Shown here in pieces: positions 57,001 to 64,000 of a stretch of DNA of 64,000 nt. The notes beneath the pieces were generated by a model. It saw only the letters and a list, made by a program, of their open reading frames with translations. It made no database searches and was not told the DNA's origin. The position numbers and the translations under genes are program-made. This stretch comes from Tetraselmis striata (lineage: Eukaryota > Chlorophyta > Chlorodendrophyceae > Chlorodendrales > Chlorodendraceae). The first letter of the stretch is position 1; each line of letters starts with the position of its first letter. The DNA is taken from contig VCJN01000371.1 of assembly GCA_006384855.1 (NCBI GenBank), positions 50,519 through 114,518 of the forward strand, written 5' to 3'.

Positions 57001-57139
57001 GCAGCGGCGGAGCGGACAGTCTGCTGCTGCGTTGCCGAGGGCCATGCTGGCTGCCACACGCGGGACGCCTGCTGCGCCGCCCCCCAGCGCGCGGTGGGCC
57101 GGGTGTGAAGGGTGGGCCGCCTGGGTGAATTGCGACCAT
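38278..57139 (-). CDS. PHYLLO: fused MenF-MenD-MenC-MenH (phylloquinone synthesis)
   Basis: One gene model of 29 exons, all with matching phases, encoding about 2,108 residues with no frame break. It converts chorismate through isochorismate, SEPHCHC and SHCHC to o-succinylbenzoate, the early phylloquinone precursor. In plants the enzyme is plastid-targeted; here the first 60 residues (from [17 protein letters not shown]) are Ser/Ala/Arg/Pro-rich, as in transit peptides. The order MenF, MenD, MenC, MenH is that of plant and algal PHYLLO, a fusion of four bacterial men genes. Unlike land-plant PHYLLO, the MenF chorismate-binding half is present. Introns run from about 80 bp to 1.8 kb and hold poly-C/G runs, dispersed repeats and a pentanucleotide satellite. 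Two introns use GC donors. The start is the ATG at 57137-57139, the first in frame before exon 1's conserved CECRTLP. Confidence 0.94.
39530..40165. repeat. Degenerate CCCTAAA-type motifs in a PHYLLO intron
   Basis: AAACCCTAAA, TTTAGGG and close variants recur around 39,535-39,565, 39,985-40,145, 40,345-40,365 and 40,870-40,885, spread over adjacent introns. They resemble plant-type telomere repeats but are scattered and imperfect rather than a tandem array. Confidence 0.5.
40188..40287 (-). repeat. 100-bp dispersed repeat B, copy 2 (PHYLLO intron)
   Basis: Reverse complement of the 2919-3015 copy with about 10 differences. Located in the intron 40524-39946, so it lies in the same orientation relative to the transcript as copy 3. 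Confidence 0.9.
42342..42443 (-). repeat. 100-bp dispersed repeat B, copy 3 (PHYLLO intron)
   Basis: Matches copy 2 over CACAAATGCGCACTA.AAACAG to AAGCCTGAAACCAAGGTCGA. Located in the intron 42541-40768, starting about 100 bases after the donor. Confidence 0.9.
42745..46274 (-). CDS. PHYLLO module 3: o-succinylbenzoate synthase (MenC)
   Basis: Exons: 46274-46065, 45217-44769, 44117-43717 and the first half of 42931-42542. An enolase-superfamily dehydratase making o-succinylbenzoate from SHCHC. Landmarks: [40 protein letters not shown] (KxK catalytic lysines); [14 protein letters not shown] (metal Asp); YVEEP (metal Glu); GLDETVD (metal Asp); [10 protein letters not shown] (second Lys); [10 protein letters not shown]; then [13 protein letters not shown] as in plant PHYLLO. 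All expected metal and catalytic residues are visible. The codon for Arg in DANR/AW is split by an intron starting GCAACC followed by about 30 C, a GC-AG intron whose homopolymer begins six bases inside. Confidence 0.93.
44455..44590 (-). repeat. Intron repeat C, copy in PHYLLO (MenC intron)
   Basis: GCTATAGATTC...CAGTTCTGCC..TGTTTGACCTCACGCAGGCAGCGCAGGTT resembles 54,760-54,830. Diverged, about 135 bp. Confidence 0.6.
46318..46376 (+). repeat. Compound poly-G tract
   Basis: Three G runs (about 20, 13 and 18) separated by TGAGA and AGA. The tract lies in a PHYLLO intron, so it is poly-C on the sense strand, about 45 bases upstream of the exon beginning at 46274. Confidence 0.9.
46476..46640 (-). 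repeat. Intron repeat C, copy in PHYLLO (MenD-MenC intron)
   Basis: Shares GACTCAAATTGGGATAGCATGC, AACCTATA.GA and TTCGCTATGTTCCGCTATCG with the 54,685-54,850 copy. The first half is internally duplicated (46,480 and 46,567). Confidence 0.6.
46773..51791 (-). CDS. PHYLLO module 2: SEPHCHC synthase (MenD)
   Basis: Exons: 51791-51560, 51142-50941, 50770-50670, 50094-49876, 49471-49006, 48793-48339, 48207-48029, 47712-47563, and probably 46871-46773. A ThDP-dependent enzyme that adds a succinyl-semialdehyde unit from 2-oxoglutarate to isochorismate. Landmarks: [139 protein letters not shown] (ThDP/Mg region), [17 protein letters not shown]. The exon at 46773-46871 ([16 protein letters not shown]) sits where the plant protein links MenD to MenC and is the least certain piece. 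The 47563-46872 intron contains the pentanucleotide satellite. Confidence 0.93.
47112..47466 (+). repeat. (TGACA)n pentanucleotide satellite in a PHYLLO intron
   Basis: About 350 bp of TGACA/ACATG units with interspersed GGTATGACATG and CGACA variants arranged in a higher-order pattern. Minus-strand frames read CHVMS repeats, which is an artefact. Located in the intron 47562-46872. Confidence 0.95.
47993..48025 (+). repeat. Poly-G tract (33 G) at a PHYLLO splice donor
   Basis: On the sense strand this is 33 C starting at intron position 4 (exon ...CAAAAG / GTG then C33). The longest uninterrupted homopolymer in the window by my count. Confidence 0.92.
52207..57139 (-). CDS. PHYLLO module 1: isochorismate synthase (MenF)
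   Basis: Exons (5' to 3'): 57139-56861, 56542-56459, 56283-56127, 56016-55806, 55484-55304, 55201-55028, 54570-54439, 54321-54225, 53645-53491, 52968-52867, 52759-52622, 52419-52207. Converts chorismate to isochorismate with Mg2+. Landmarks: [21 protein letters not shown] with [19 protein letters not shown] (its Lys is the proposed general base in MenF/EntC); [86 protein letters not shown]. The whole catalytic domain is present, so this copy should make its own isochorismate without a separate ICS gene. The exon ending at 52867 is followed by GCACGC, a GC-AG intron. Confidence 0.93.
53955..54120 (-). repeat. Intron repeat C, copy in PHYLLO (MenF intron)
   Basis: Its end GACCTCTGGCAGGCATGGCA with AGTTCTCATCTGCAGTGGTC parallels 54,795-54,840 (GAGCCTCTGGCAGGCAGGGC...). 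The 5' half is diverged. Confidence 0.6.
54685..54965 (-). repeat. Intron repeat C, two tandem copies in a PHYLLO intron
   Basis: Copy 1 (54,685-54,850) and copy 2 (54,868-54,965) share TAGTTCTGCT.TAGTT.CG.C.GCATT, GACCTCTG and AGG.GGG.T.TTATC. Both lie in the intron 55027-54571. Best-preserved member of the family. Confidence 0.7.
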
Positions 57140-58033
57140 GGGAGCACGATGGGGTGAAGCTGTCAGACGGGCTGCATCCTCCGCCCCTAGGAGGGCTGTG
57201 TATAGGCACAGGAAGCGCTCTGGTTGTGCCTGTCACGAGGATGCCCCCCCCCCCCCCCCCCCTCCGCTCCGGGTGGGGGAGGGGTAAACTTGATCCATTC
57301 CGCCTATACGGGAGAATGCACATATCTCGTCTGATGTTGTGTGAGGCAGGGGGGCACGCACCTCGCCGGTGCGCCTGCGGTGTGGTGGCCAAAATAGGCA
57401 GTGCAGCCATTGCCGCTGACCTGCTCTCCGCAGCCCGCTCGTCGCAGCTGTGCGCGCACTACCCCCTGACCGGCCGGGTAGATGCGCGCTACCCCCTTCA
57501 CTCGCTCCCGCGTCAACTGCACCCCGCCCCGCACTCCGAGCCTGTGATGCGCCATCCCAAGGAACCCCTGGTGAATCAGGCAACGCAGCATTTCCCTCCT
57601 ATCGAGTACATGCAGCAGGAATCCGAAATGGGGAGGCGCGCGGGGGGGTGGGGGGGGGGGGGGGGGGGGGGGGGGGGGGCTGGTACCCCCGGCCAGCTGA
57701 TCGTCGCGGTGTGTCGGCAATTGCCACGCAGTTCAGTCCAGCTCCGCAGAATTATGGCTCATATGCTGAGACGTCTTGGTGCAGTGCCCTTCCCCGGCGG
57801 TGGTAGTGGCGGCGGCGGTCGCTCGCCGGGCTGTCGTAGCAGCGAACGCACTCCGGCGATCCCCGGCGTATGTGAATGCCGACACAACACGGCAGCCGCC
57901 CCGCTCGCTGTGGGCGACGGCGTCAAGCGCCTGGTGCTCGTCATCGTCTGGGGACTACGCTGCGCGTGCCGCGCCGCGCCGCCGCTACCTCATCCGGGTT
58001 TCATATTGCGTCATCAGATAATCCTTATATCAT
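57140..58033. other. 5' flank of PHYLLO
   Basis: Presumed promoter and 5' UTR of PHYLLO (minus strand). A long plus-strand frame (57,112-58,308) spans it but is rich in Gly, Arg and Pro and crosses two homopolymers, so I do not call it a gene. A 30-G run lies at 57,650-57,679 and a C run at 57,243-57,262. No TATA-like box stands out. Confidence 0.35.
57650..57679 (+). repeat. Poly-G tract (30 G) in the PHYLLO 5' flank
   Basis: Uninterrupted run preceded by G7-T, about 510 bp upstream of the PHYLLO ATG. Confidence 0.9.
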
Positions 58034-58072
58034 TGAACTTTTGGTTACAGGGAGAGCGTCCAGAGAATGCAC
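58034..58072 (-). repeat. Shared motif, copy 3, in the PHYLLO 5' flank
   Basis: Minus-strand copy of the 19088-19127 motif (GTGCATTCTCTGGACGCTCT ... CCAAAAGTTCA). It lies about 900 bp upstream of the PHYLLO ATG in the sense direction, as copy 2 does for the helicase. Confidence 0.88.
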
Positions 58073-58743
58073 GACACAATCGTTATGTCGTCATCGATAT
58101 TATCCACTTGCGGAATTATAACGTGTCTTCTCACGACACATGCAGCATATATGACCTCGCTTTATATAATTACATGAGCTACCCTATAGCAGCAGAAGGC
58201 AGCAGAATTTATAATTCAGCCGGATTACTGAACCGCGCTCTGCGCGCAATAGGTAACGCCCCGGTCCTCGCTCTCCCTGCGCTCCTCGCAGGGGCGCGTA
58301 TAACCTAGCGTCCCACCCGCACATGTAGGGCTTACACGCCCAGCCGCGGTGCAACGATATCGCGGTGCAACGATATACAATTAGCGACTATATATCGTTT
58401 CAAATATTCGAGTACTCAACAGTGACATTTTGTGCAGTCGCCGGGCGCGAGGTAGGAGTTCAAATCCAAAGATCGAGCAGCATATAAGCATCCCGCTCGC
58501 GCTGATATTCCATTACTTTGAACGGCCGCCCTCTGCCCTCGGCCGCCCTCTTGTAGTGTTGCCAGTCTGCCACAACTCGGCGATGATAGTCCGCACCATG
58601 CTACCAACTACAGTAGACACTAAGGGGTCGCACCAAGGACGGTAATATAGGGTGCGGAGGCTGTTTTACACGGATAAGCGCCATTGTATATATTTGTATG
58701 GCTAGGAAGGTTCAGCAAAAGGGAGGGAATGTCGGAGGAGGAG
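58073..58743. other. No recognised gene
   Basis: Mixed A/T-rich DNA with GGTGCAACGATAT repeated at 58,350 and 58,367, and TAGCGACTAT words also found near 5,570. Nothing coding. Confidence 0.3.
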
Positions 58744-60445
58744 CCCGCAGGGCGGAGGTGGAAAACGGGAGGGCGCTGCCGAAGGCAGCAAGCTGCTTGC
58801 CGAAGGCAGCAAGCTGGAAGATGGCAGACGAGCTGCTGGTGGCTATCCTTAGTAGCACCCCGCCCGGGAGCGCAGGGCTCGCGGGCGGTGGGCCAGCCCG
58901 TACTAAAAACCCGATGGTACCAATTCCTAACTTGTTAAAACCGTCCATTACCATACAGTGCGGGTCGCACCAGGACAGTTAAATTCGTTAGGAACCCCCA
59001 TAAACACGTTTAGAACATTTCAACATGAAATCGAGTCTGGTTATTTTGCCAGTTTACACGCGGTTCGTTTACGACTGCGAGCGTAGGCATTTGGCAGGCG
59101 CGCCAACCAAACGAAGGCGGAAGATGTCTTGAGTTGTAGAAGGGGTCTCTCGCCGAGAGCTTAAACCTCGATCGAGGCGCAGGCGCATAACAGGCGCGGA
59201 CGAAAGATGTTGACGCCGGCTCGACATAGGCTAGGCGTGTCGCGGAATTAAGGTGCCATCTCCCAACGGCGCCCTACAGCATTTGCCGCGCGCCGTGGTG
59301 TCGTGCGCCACGAGCCGGACTTGCAAGCTAGTAGAAGCAGGGGTTGAAGTGGCCAAGTTGGCGACGAGCGCCCGGCAAAGCATATGCACATGCACCAGTA
59401 GAACGAGTACAGCTGCGCGCACGAGATGGTAACTCTGCACATGTATTGGCGATGCACGTTACGATGGGTGGACACGCAACAACGCGCGATGACAGCGATG
59501 TCAGGCCGCTGCCCTCACCACCGGTGGTTGTCCCTTCGCGCGATGCATGAAATGGCACCATGTGTGGTCGTGTCGCATTGGCACTTAGGTGTGTCGCGAA
59601 GAGCGGTGAGCCGGCCGCCGCCGCTGCACCAGCGACGGGTGTTGACCACCCCACAAGGCGCAAGCTTAGGATGACGCCACGAAATGCATAATTCGCGTAA
59701 GGTGGCGGAGCTGTCCCCCGTCGGGCAGCTCGTGTTGTCGCAGATGAGACGGCGTGACGTCGGGAGCGAGTTGACCGGCGTATATAGAGGCCCTTGTAGC
59801 TTATGCCGGCCCGTAGCGATGCCAATGATGTCAGGGTGAGGGTGACGACGAGGTGGCCGCTGATGTTGCACCAGCGACGGTCCCCGAGGTTCCAAGCCCA
59901 GAATCGGCAAGGGGAACTTACGTACACCACGACACGGCAGGCACGCCAAGTGGTAGAGCTGCCCCCCGGCGGGCAGCTGCAGGTTGTCGTGGTCCTTGTG
60001 ACGGCGACGTTGCAGTAGGAGGCGTCGGAGACGCGTCGGGACGAGCCGCACAAACGCCTCCCACTGCGACCACAACAAACGTTGCGGAAGCTTGATTAGG
60101 GCGAGGGCAATGAGCCCTCTCAAAACACCGGCGCATGAGCGGCGCCACCCTCGTAATGGGCCAATTACGCGAGTAGTTATGGAAACCCACAGCGTGTAAC
60201 GATTGTTGATGCCACGTCGCCCTGCTGCGAGGACACGCGGACCGGGTTGAAGTGTCTTGCGGGACAACAAACGGTCGCCCCGACGACACGGACGATCTCC
60301 TTCGGCCGCGCCGATTTGTTGCGGTAGGCGTAGTTGTCGTCGTTGACAACCGTGGCGAGCAGCGGCCATGGTGCCGAGCGCGTCCACCTAACCTAACCTC
60401 AAGAGTTGACTACTGCGAGAGGGTGCTCCACTGCGGGAGCCCCGA
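58744..60445 (+). repeat. Dispersed repeat family A, longest copy
   Basis: Contains everything found in the other copies: the 17,400-18,645 section (58,744-59,910) followed by the 12,580-13,125 section in reverse (59,920-60,445). The first 250 bp recur in direct orientation at 60,760-60,985, about 2 kb further on. A 290-codon minus frame (59,515-60,387) shares LQPGPRVLAA, ITRVIGP and VLRGL.ALALI with a frame in the 12.6-kb copy, but shared DNA would give that anyway. I cannot assign it to a transposon class. Confidence 0.8.
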
Positions 60446-60744
60446 AGTCAGCATGAAATGCGACTCGACTTCGGGTGTTGAGGTTTTACCCCCCCCCCCC
60501 TCCCCTCAACGGGGACCCACAGCTCCAATTCCTTGCCGTGCGAATCGCTACCCGGAAACGTCCCCGCTGCAAAAAGCCATGGCAAAAACGGAAAACGACC
60601 TCGGGCGCACGGGTAGGGAAATCACATTACCGAGGGGGCGTCTGTCGCGGCATGATGTTGTAACGCATGTGCGCGGCACGACGACTCACTACCGGGTGGA
60701 TGAACCTCGGTGCGGACTTGTTCAACCTCAGTGACCCTCGCGCG
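60446..60744. other. Spacer between family-A repeats
   Basis: About 300 bp with a C run at 60,489-60,499. No coding region recognised. Confidence 0.35.
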
Positions 60745-60985
60745 CACAAGTACGCGAAGCGGCTGCCGAAGGCAGCGAGCTGGAAGAAGGCAGACGAGCT
60801 GCTGGTGGCTGTCCTTAGTAGCTCCCCGCCCGGGAGCGCAGGGCTCGCGGGCGATGGGGCAGCCCGTACTAGAAACCCGATGGTACCAGGACCGGACTGG
60901 TTAAAACCACTAACATGCCGTTTACGGGTCGCACTAGGAGAGTTCAAGTCGTTAGGAAACCACATAAACACGTTTATAACATAAT
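60745..60985 (+). repeat. Dispersed repeat family A, left-end copy
   Basis: Direct repeat of 58,770-59,015: GAAGGCAGCGAGCTGGAAGA, GCTCCCCGCCCGGGAGCGCA, GGGGCAGCCCGTACTAGAAA, CATAAACACGTTTATAAC. With the longest copy it brackets about 1.7 kb, but I see no other features of a terminal repeat. Confidence 0.85.
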
Positions 60986-61477
60986 AACCAAGGTGCCAAA
61001 GGGGTCGAATGGTGTGCGGAAGATGTTGTTGACCAATCTTGTGTCACGCACACCCTTGGCAAGCATCACCCACCGACATGTCGCGCGACCGTCGGGAGGA
61101 GAGCCAAGCGAGGCTCCCCCGCCCAACGATGAGCCCCAAGAACCGCCTTCGCCCGGCGAGCAGCATGAGGCTCACTCCCCGAAGCCATGTATGGGATCGG
61201 ATGTTGCCTCATGACCCGCGGCTTTTGCGCGTCTCTCCCGACGGCCGCGAGGTCAACTACGTTGTGCCGGCACACAAGACTCACACAAATCACACAGCTA
61301 GAAAGACTTTGTCATTGTGGATTTCAAATTCGTGAAGTGCTATGACAATACGGACGGTAATATTATGCTCGGTTGGTGCGACCTCGCCAGGGGTTGTGAC
61401 GAATCTCCAAACCGGAGAGACTGCTTCCCGGACGCGGACTGGCATGCTGGTCGCACTGTGGCGGAGGTCAAGGGGAC
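60986..61477 (+). other. Unrecognised coding-like patch
   Basis: A plus frame around 61,315-61,480 reads VDFKFVKCYDNTDGNIMLGW then CDLARGCDESPNRRDCFPDA, which looks protein-like (balanced composition, few Pro/Gly/Arg). It runs straight into the tandem array at 61,478. Possibly an exon or a transposon-gene fragment. I do not recognise it. Confidence 0.25.
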
Positions 61478-62045
61478 AAGTGCGGTAGTTTTTTATTACC
61501 CAAGGTCATTCATGCAAGTATGTCGTTGTTATCATCAACTTCGGACAATATGCCCCGATCGCACAATGTTAGTCACGCTATATCGTATCAACGATAAATC
61601 GTTACAATAAGTGCGGCGGTAGCTTTTTATCACCCACAATCATTAATACGAGTATGTCGCCAACCCGGACAGTAGTAAGCACGCTATATCGGGTCAATGT
61701 GGAATCGTTACAAGTCGTGAACGGCGGACATGATGTCCCGACAGTATGTTAGTAGCGATATATCGTGTCAACGTTGAATCGTTACATGTGTGGTCGTATG
61801 TTTTACCACCCACGGTGGTTCATACAAGTATGTCGATGTTATCATCAACCCCGGACGACAGTCAGTCCCGACCGCACAGTGTCAGTAACGATGTATCGTA
61901 TCAACGTTCTGTCGTTACTACAAGTGCGGTAGTTACTTATCACTAACGTGCATACAAGTATTCCATCATCAACGCCGGACAGTGTATCCCTAGCGCACAA
62001 CAGTGTTAGCAACGATGTATTGTGTGAACGTTAAATCGTTACAAG
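61478..62045 (+). repeat. Degenerate tandem array, unit about 130-145 bp, 4-5 copies
   Basis: Each unit carries GTGCGGTAGTTTTTTAT.AC, CATACAAGTATGTCG, TTATCATCAAC.CCGGACA, CGCACA.TGTTAG and TATCGT.TCAACGTT.AATCGTTACAA in that order. Copies are diverged and some lack the first half. The TAACGATTTAACGTTGACA word near 63,050 may be a further fragment. Confidence 0.8.
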
Positions 62046-62250
62046 TGGGTTGTTGTACATGGTGCTGATGGAGGCATCGTCGGCGGAGCGGGAAGAGGGG
62101 GCGGAGGCGGAGGCGGAGGAAGAGGAGGAGGTACGAGGAGGAAGAGGCGGCGGCGGAGGGAGGAGGCGGAGGTAGAGGAGGGGGCGGAGGAGGAAGATGA
62201 GGGGGAGGAGGAGCAGAAGGAGCAGGCGGCGGGGGGGGGGGGGGGGGGGG
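62046..62250 (+). repeat. Purine (GGAGGC/GAGGAA) microsatellite ending in poly-G
   Basis: 62,070-62,230 is almost entirely GGA, GGC and GAA triplets, followed by about 22 G (62,230-62,250). Minus frames read Pro/Ser/Leu homopolymers and are not genes. Confidence 0.92.
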
Positions 62251-63439
62251 GCATGACTACGGCTGTGAACTAATAAAAAAGACATATATGAGCATATACG
62301 CATGCACCGTAGCAGTTGACACCAACATTGTTGTAATTACTCGGTACCCATCTGCTAGCTTTGCAACGATCTGGCGTGTCGTAGTCTCGTAGAATGGTGC
62401 GTTAGGTTTGGGGGGGGGGGGGGGGGGGGGGGGGAACGGCATCCCTCGTGTCAGCGCGGAAGTAAGAGTATCGAAGATGTGTACATTTGTTTTACACTTA
62501 CTGTGCACATACAGGGTCAAATTGTAATCACGTTTTATCGTGCAACGAATCCTCATGTAAGGCCGTTGGTGTGAAAGCCGGAATCTGAAGCGGGTGAGTC
62601 TACCACGAGATAGCGTTGACACGTGTAATGCAGTAACGGCGGTGGGAAATCGTCCAGGGCAGTCGGGTTAGGGTAGGATATAGAGTGGCATTGTTGATGT
62701 CAACGTGAGGATGCAACACATGTATATCTGCTCGCATCTCGCGGTCCGCTCCCAGTTGCCTGCCGCACGCTGCCCGCTGCCCGCTGCCTTCTCGTTCACA
62801 TGCTGCCGTACATGCGCAAACACGACTAATCGTGTTCACGATTACTCGACGTGTTTATCCTGAGCAAACCCCTGACTACTCGGGGCTCGAGCCTATTTTT
62901 ACCCATAGGCGCGATGTACTGGACTATCACTATTCTGCGCTCGGGGCATCACGCTTTCAATCCGGGGTTGGTGAAGTTGATGAAAACACGCAAAGTCTTG
63001 AAAACCCTAAACCTTAAGGTGACAAGAAAACAACTACCTCACATGTAACGATTTAACGTTGACACCAAAAATCGTTCCTAAGGTTGTGTTGCGACGATAT
63101 ACCGTTGCGCCGATGATATATGGTGTTTATTACGCCGAAAAATACGGCTCAAACAATCGTACCAACGACACGTCGTTCACACAAGTCATATAAATCCTGC
63201 GCTCTGGCTCCGAAACCATGTAGGTATAGTGATGCGCCGCGGGGGCGGGGGGGGGGGGGGGGGGTCCTCGCGTGCATGCGGCGCAGAAGGGGGAATTTGA
63301 CGGACCAGATTGATGGGTGGGGGACACACTCAAGATGGGCGGCGTATCTCGGAAAATGTGCGATAGTGTATACGCAATGCGCTATTATTGCGGTGATTAC
63401 CAAATGTGGCCACACGAAACATATGACATATGCATTATG
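62251..63439. other. No recognised gene
   Basis: G runs at 62,409-62,433 and 63,248-63,263; TGCCCGCTGCC short repeats at 62,760-62,790. Frames up to 131 codons cross the homopolymers and are not credible. Confidence 0.35.
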
Positions 63440-64000
63440 ATCTCCCAAAAATGGCGAGGGAATCGCAACACTGTATGTGCAATGACGACACCTTGCAACC
63501 CCGACGCCATTTTTGGTAGAAAATGTGAGAAGCCGGGTACGCAACTGTCCAATATATTGGTATTACACACCGTACGTGTGATTATTACCACGTGTAGCCA
63601 CGTGAAACCGGCGTCATGCATGATGCATCATCTCTTAAAATGGCTGACGAATTGTAACACTGTATGTGCTATGCAAACCCCGCGTTATTTTGAGAGATAA
63701 TGCATGACGCGGGGTTTCAGCACATGGGCACATGTGGTAATAATCACACGGTGACGGTGTGTAATACCATAAAATGACAGTCGTACCCGGCTTCGCACAT
63801 TATTTACCAAAATAACGCGGGGGTTGCAAAGTAGTTTCGTCATTGCACATACATTTCTACGATTCGTATGTACGCCATTTTGGGAGATAATGCATGACGC
63901 CGGTTTCACATGGGCACATGTGTGGTCACAATACAATCACATGGTGTGCAATAATATGTATATTGACAGCCGTACCCGGAGTCGCACATTTTCTACCAAA
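63440..64000. repeat. Inverted-repeat array at the right edge
   Basis: A unit of about 150 bp appears once forward (63,505-63,650: GCCATTTTTGGTAGAAAATG ... CACGTGAAACCGGCGTCATG) and twice in reverse (63,690-63,825 and 63,880-64,000: GATAATGCATGACGC...TTTC, GGGCACATGTG, TAATATGTATATTGACAGCC, CGTACCCGG, CGCACATTTTCTACCAAA). The last copy runs off the window. Adjacent copies could form long hairpins. Compatible with MITEs inserted near one another. Confidence 0.8.

Noticed and set aside
38278-57139. A bacterial men operon transferred or contaminating the assembly
   Set aside because: The modules are in one reading frame, interrupted by 28 introns with eukaryotic splice sites, and preceded by a transit-like N-terminus.
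57112-58308. Longest plus-strand frame, 398 codons, opposite the PHYLLO 5' end
   Set aside because: It overlaps PHYLLO exon 1 on the other strand, crosses two long homopolymers and has a Gly/Arg/Pro-rich composition with no domain.
61478-62045. Possible CRISPR array
   Set aside because: The repeats are long (130-145 bp), diverged and contiguous without unique spacers, in a eukaryotic nuclear setting.
62039-62303. Pro/Ser-rich protein on the minus strand
   Set aside because: Translation of a purine microsatellite and poly-G run.

Overview
This window is nuclear DNA from a eukaryote, most likely a green alga (Chlorophyta). Three things suggest this. Genes are cut into many short GC-rich exons with donors of the GTG type. 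TGTAA, the usual chlorophyte polyadenylation signal, lies downstream of all four gene 3' ends. And one gene is the plastid phylloquinone (vitamin K1) fusion gene PHYLLO. The species cannot be named from sequence alone. Long G or C homopolymers (roughly 15-35 bases) occur about once per 1.5 kb throughout.

Layout. 1-9 kb: the 3' exon of a CAMK-like protein kinase on the minus strand, then repeat-rich DNA with a 958-bp inverted-repeat transposon (4025-4982). 9.1-11.7 kb: a pogo/CENP-B-type DNA transposon with TA target duplications and a decayed, AT-hook-bearing transposase. 11.7-22.4 kb: repeats, including a dispersed family, a 400-417-bp tandem repeat, a tRNA-like sequence and a broken reverse-transcriptase element (19.3-21.8 kb). 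22.6-30.2 kb: a complete 14-exon DEAD-box RNA helicase of the DDX27/Drs1 type (ribosome biogenesis) on the plus strand. 31.1-32.5 kb: a convergent minus-strand gene for an unrecognised Lys/Tyr-rich protein with three 33-residue tandem repeats and a Cys-rich tail. 32.6-38.2 kb: no gene recognised. 38.3-57.1 kb: PHYLLO on the minus strand, modelled here as 29 phase-compatible exons encoding about 2,108 residues with modules MenF-MenD-MenC-MenH. 57.1-64 kb: repeats again, including inverted-repeat and tandem arrays.

How the genes relate. PHYLLO carries four successive steps from chorismate towards o-succinylbenzoate in one polypeptide, and its N-terminus looks like a plastid transit peptide. The helicase and the kinase are unrelated housekeeping or signalling genes. 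What links the loci is intron biology: dispersed repeats shared between PHYLLO and helicase introns, long poly-C runs beginning just inside several introns, and three GC-AG introns. The most unusual items are the intron-borne repeat families, the poly-C tracts at splice donors, the Lys/Tyr repeat protein and a short motif found upstream of both large genes.
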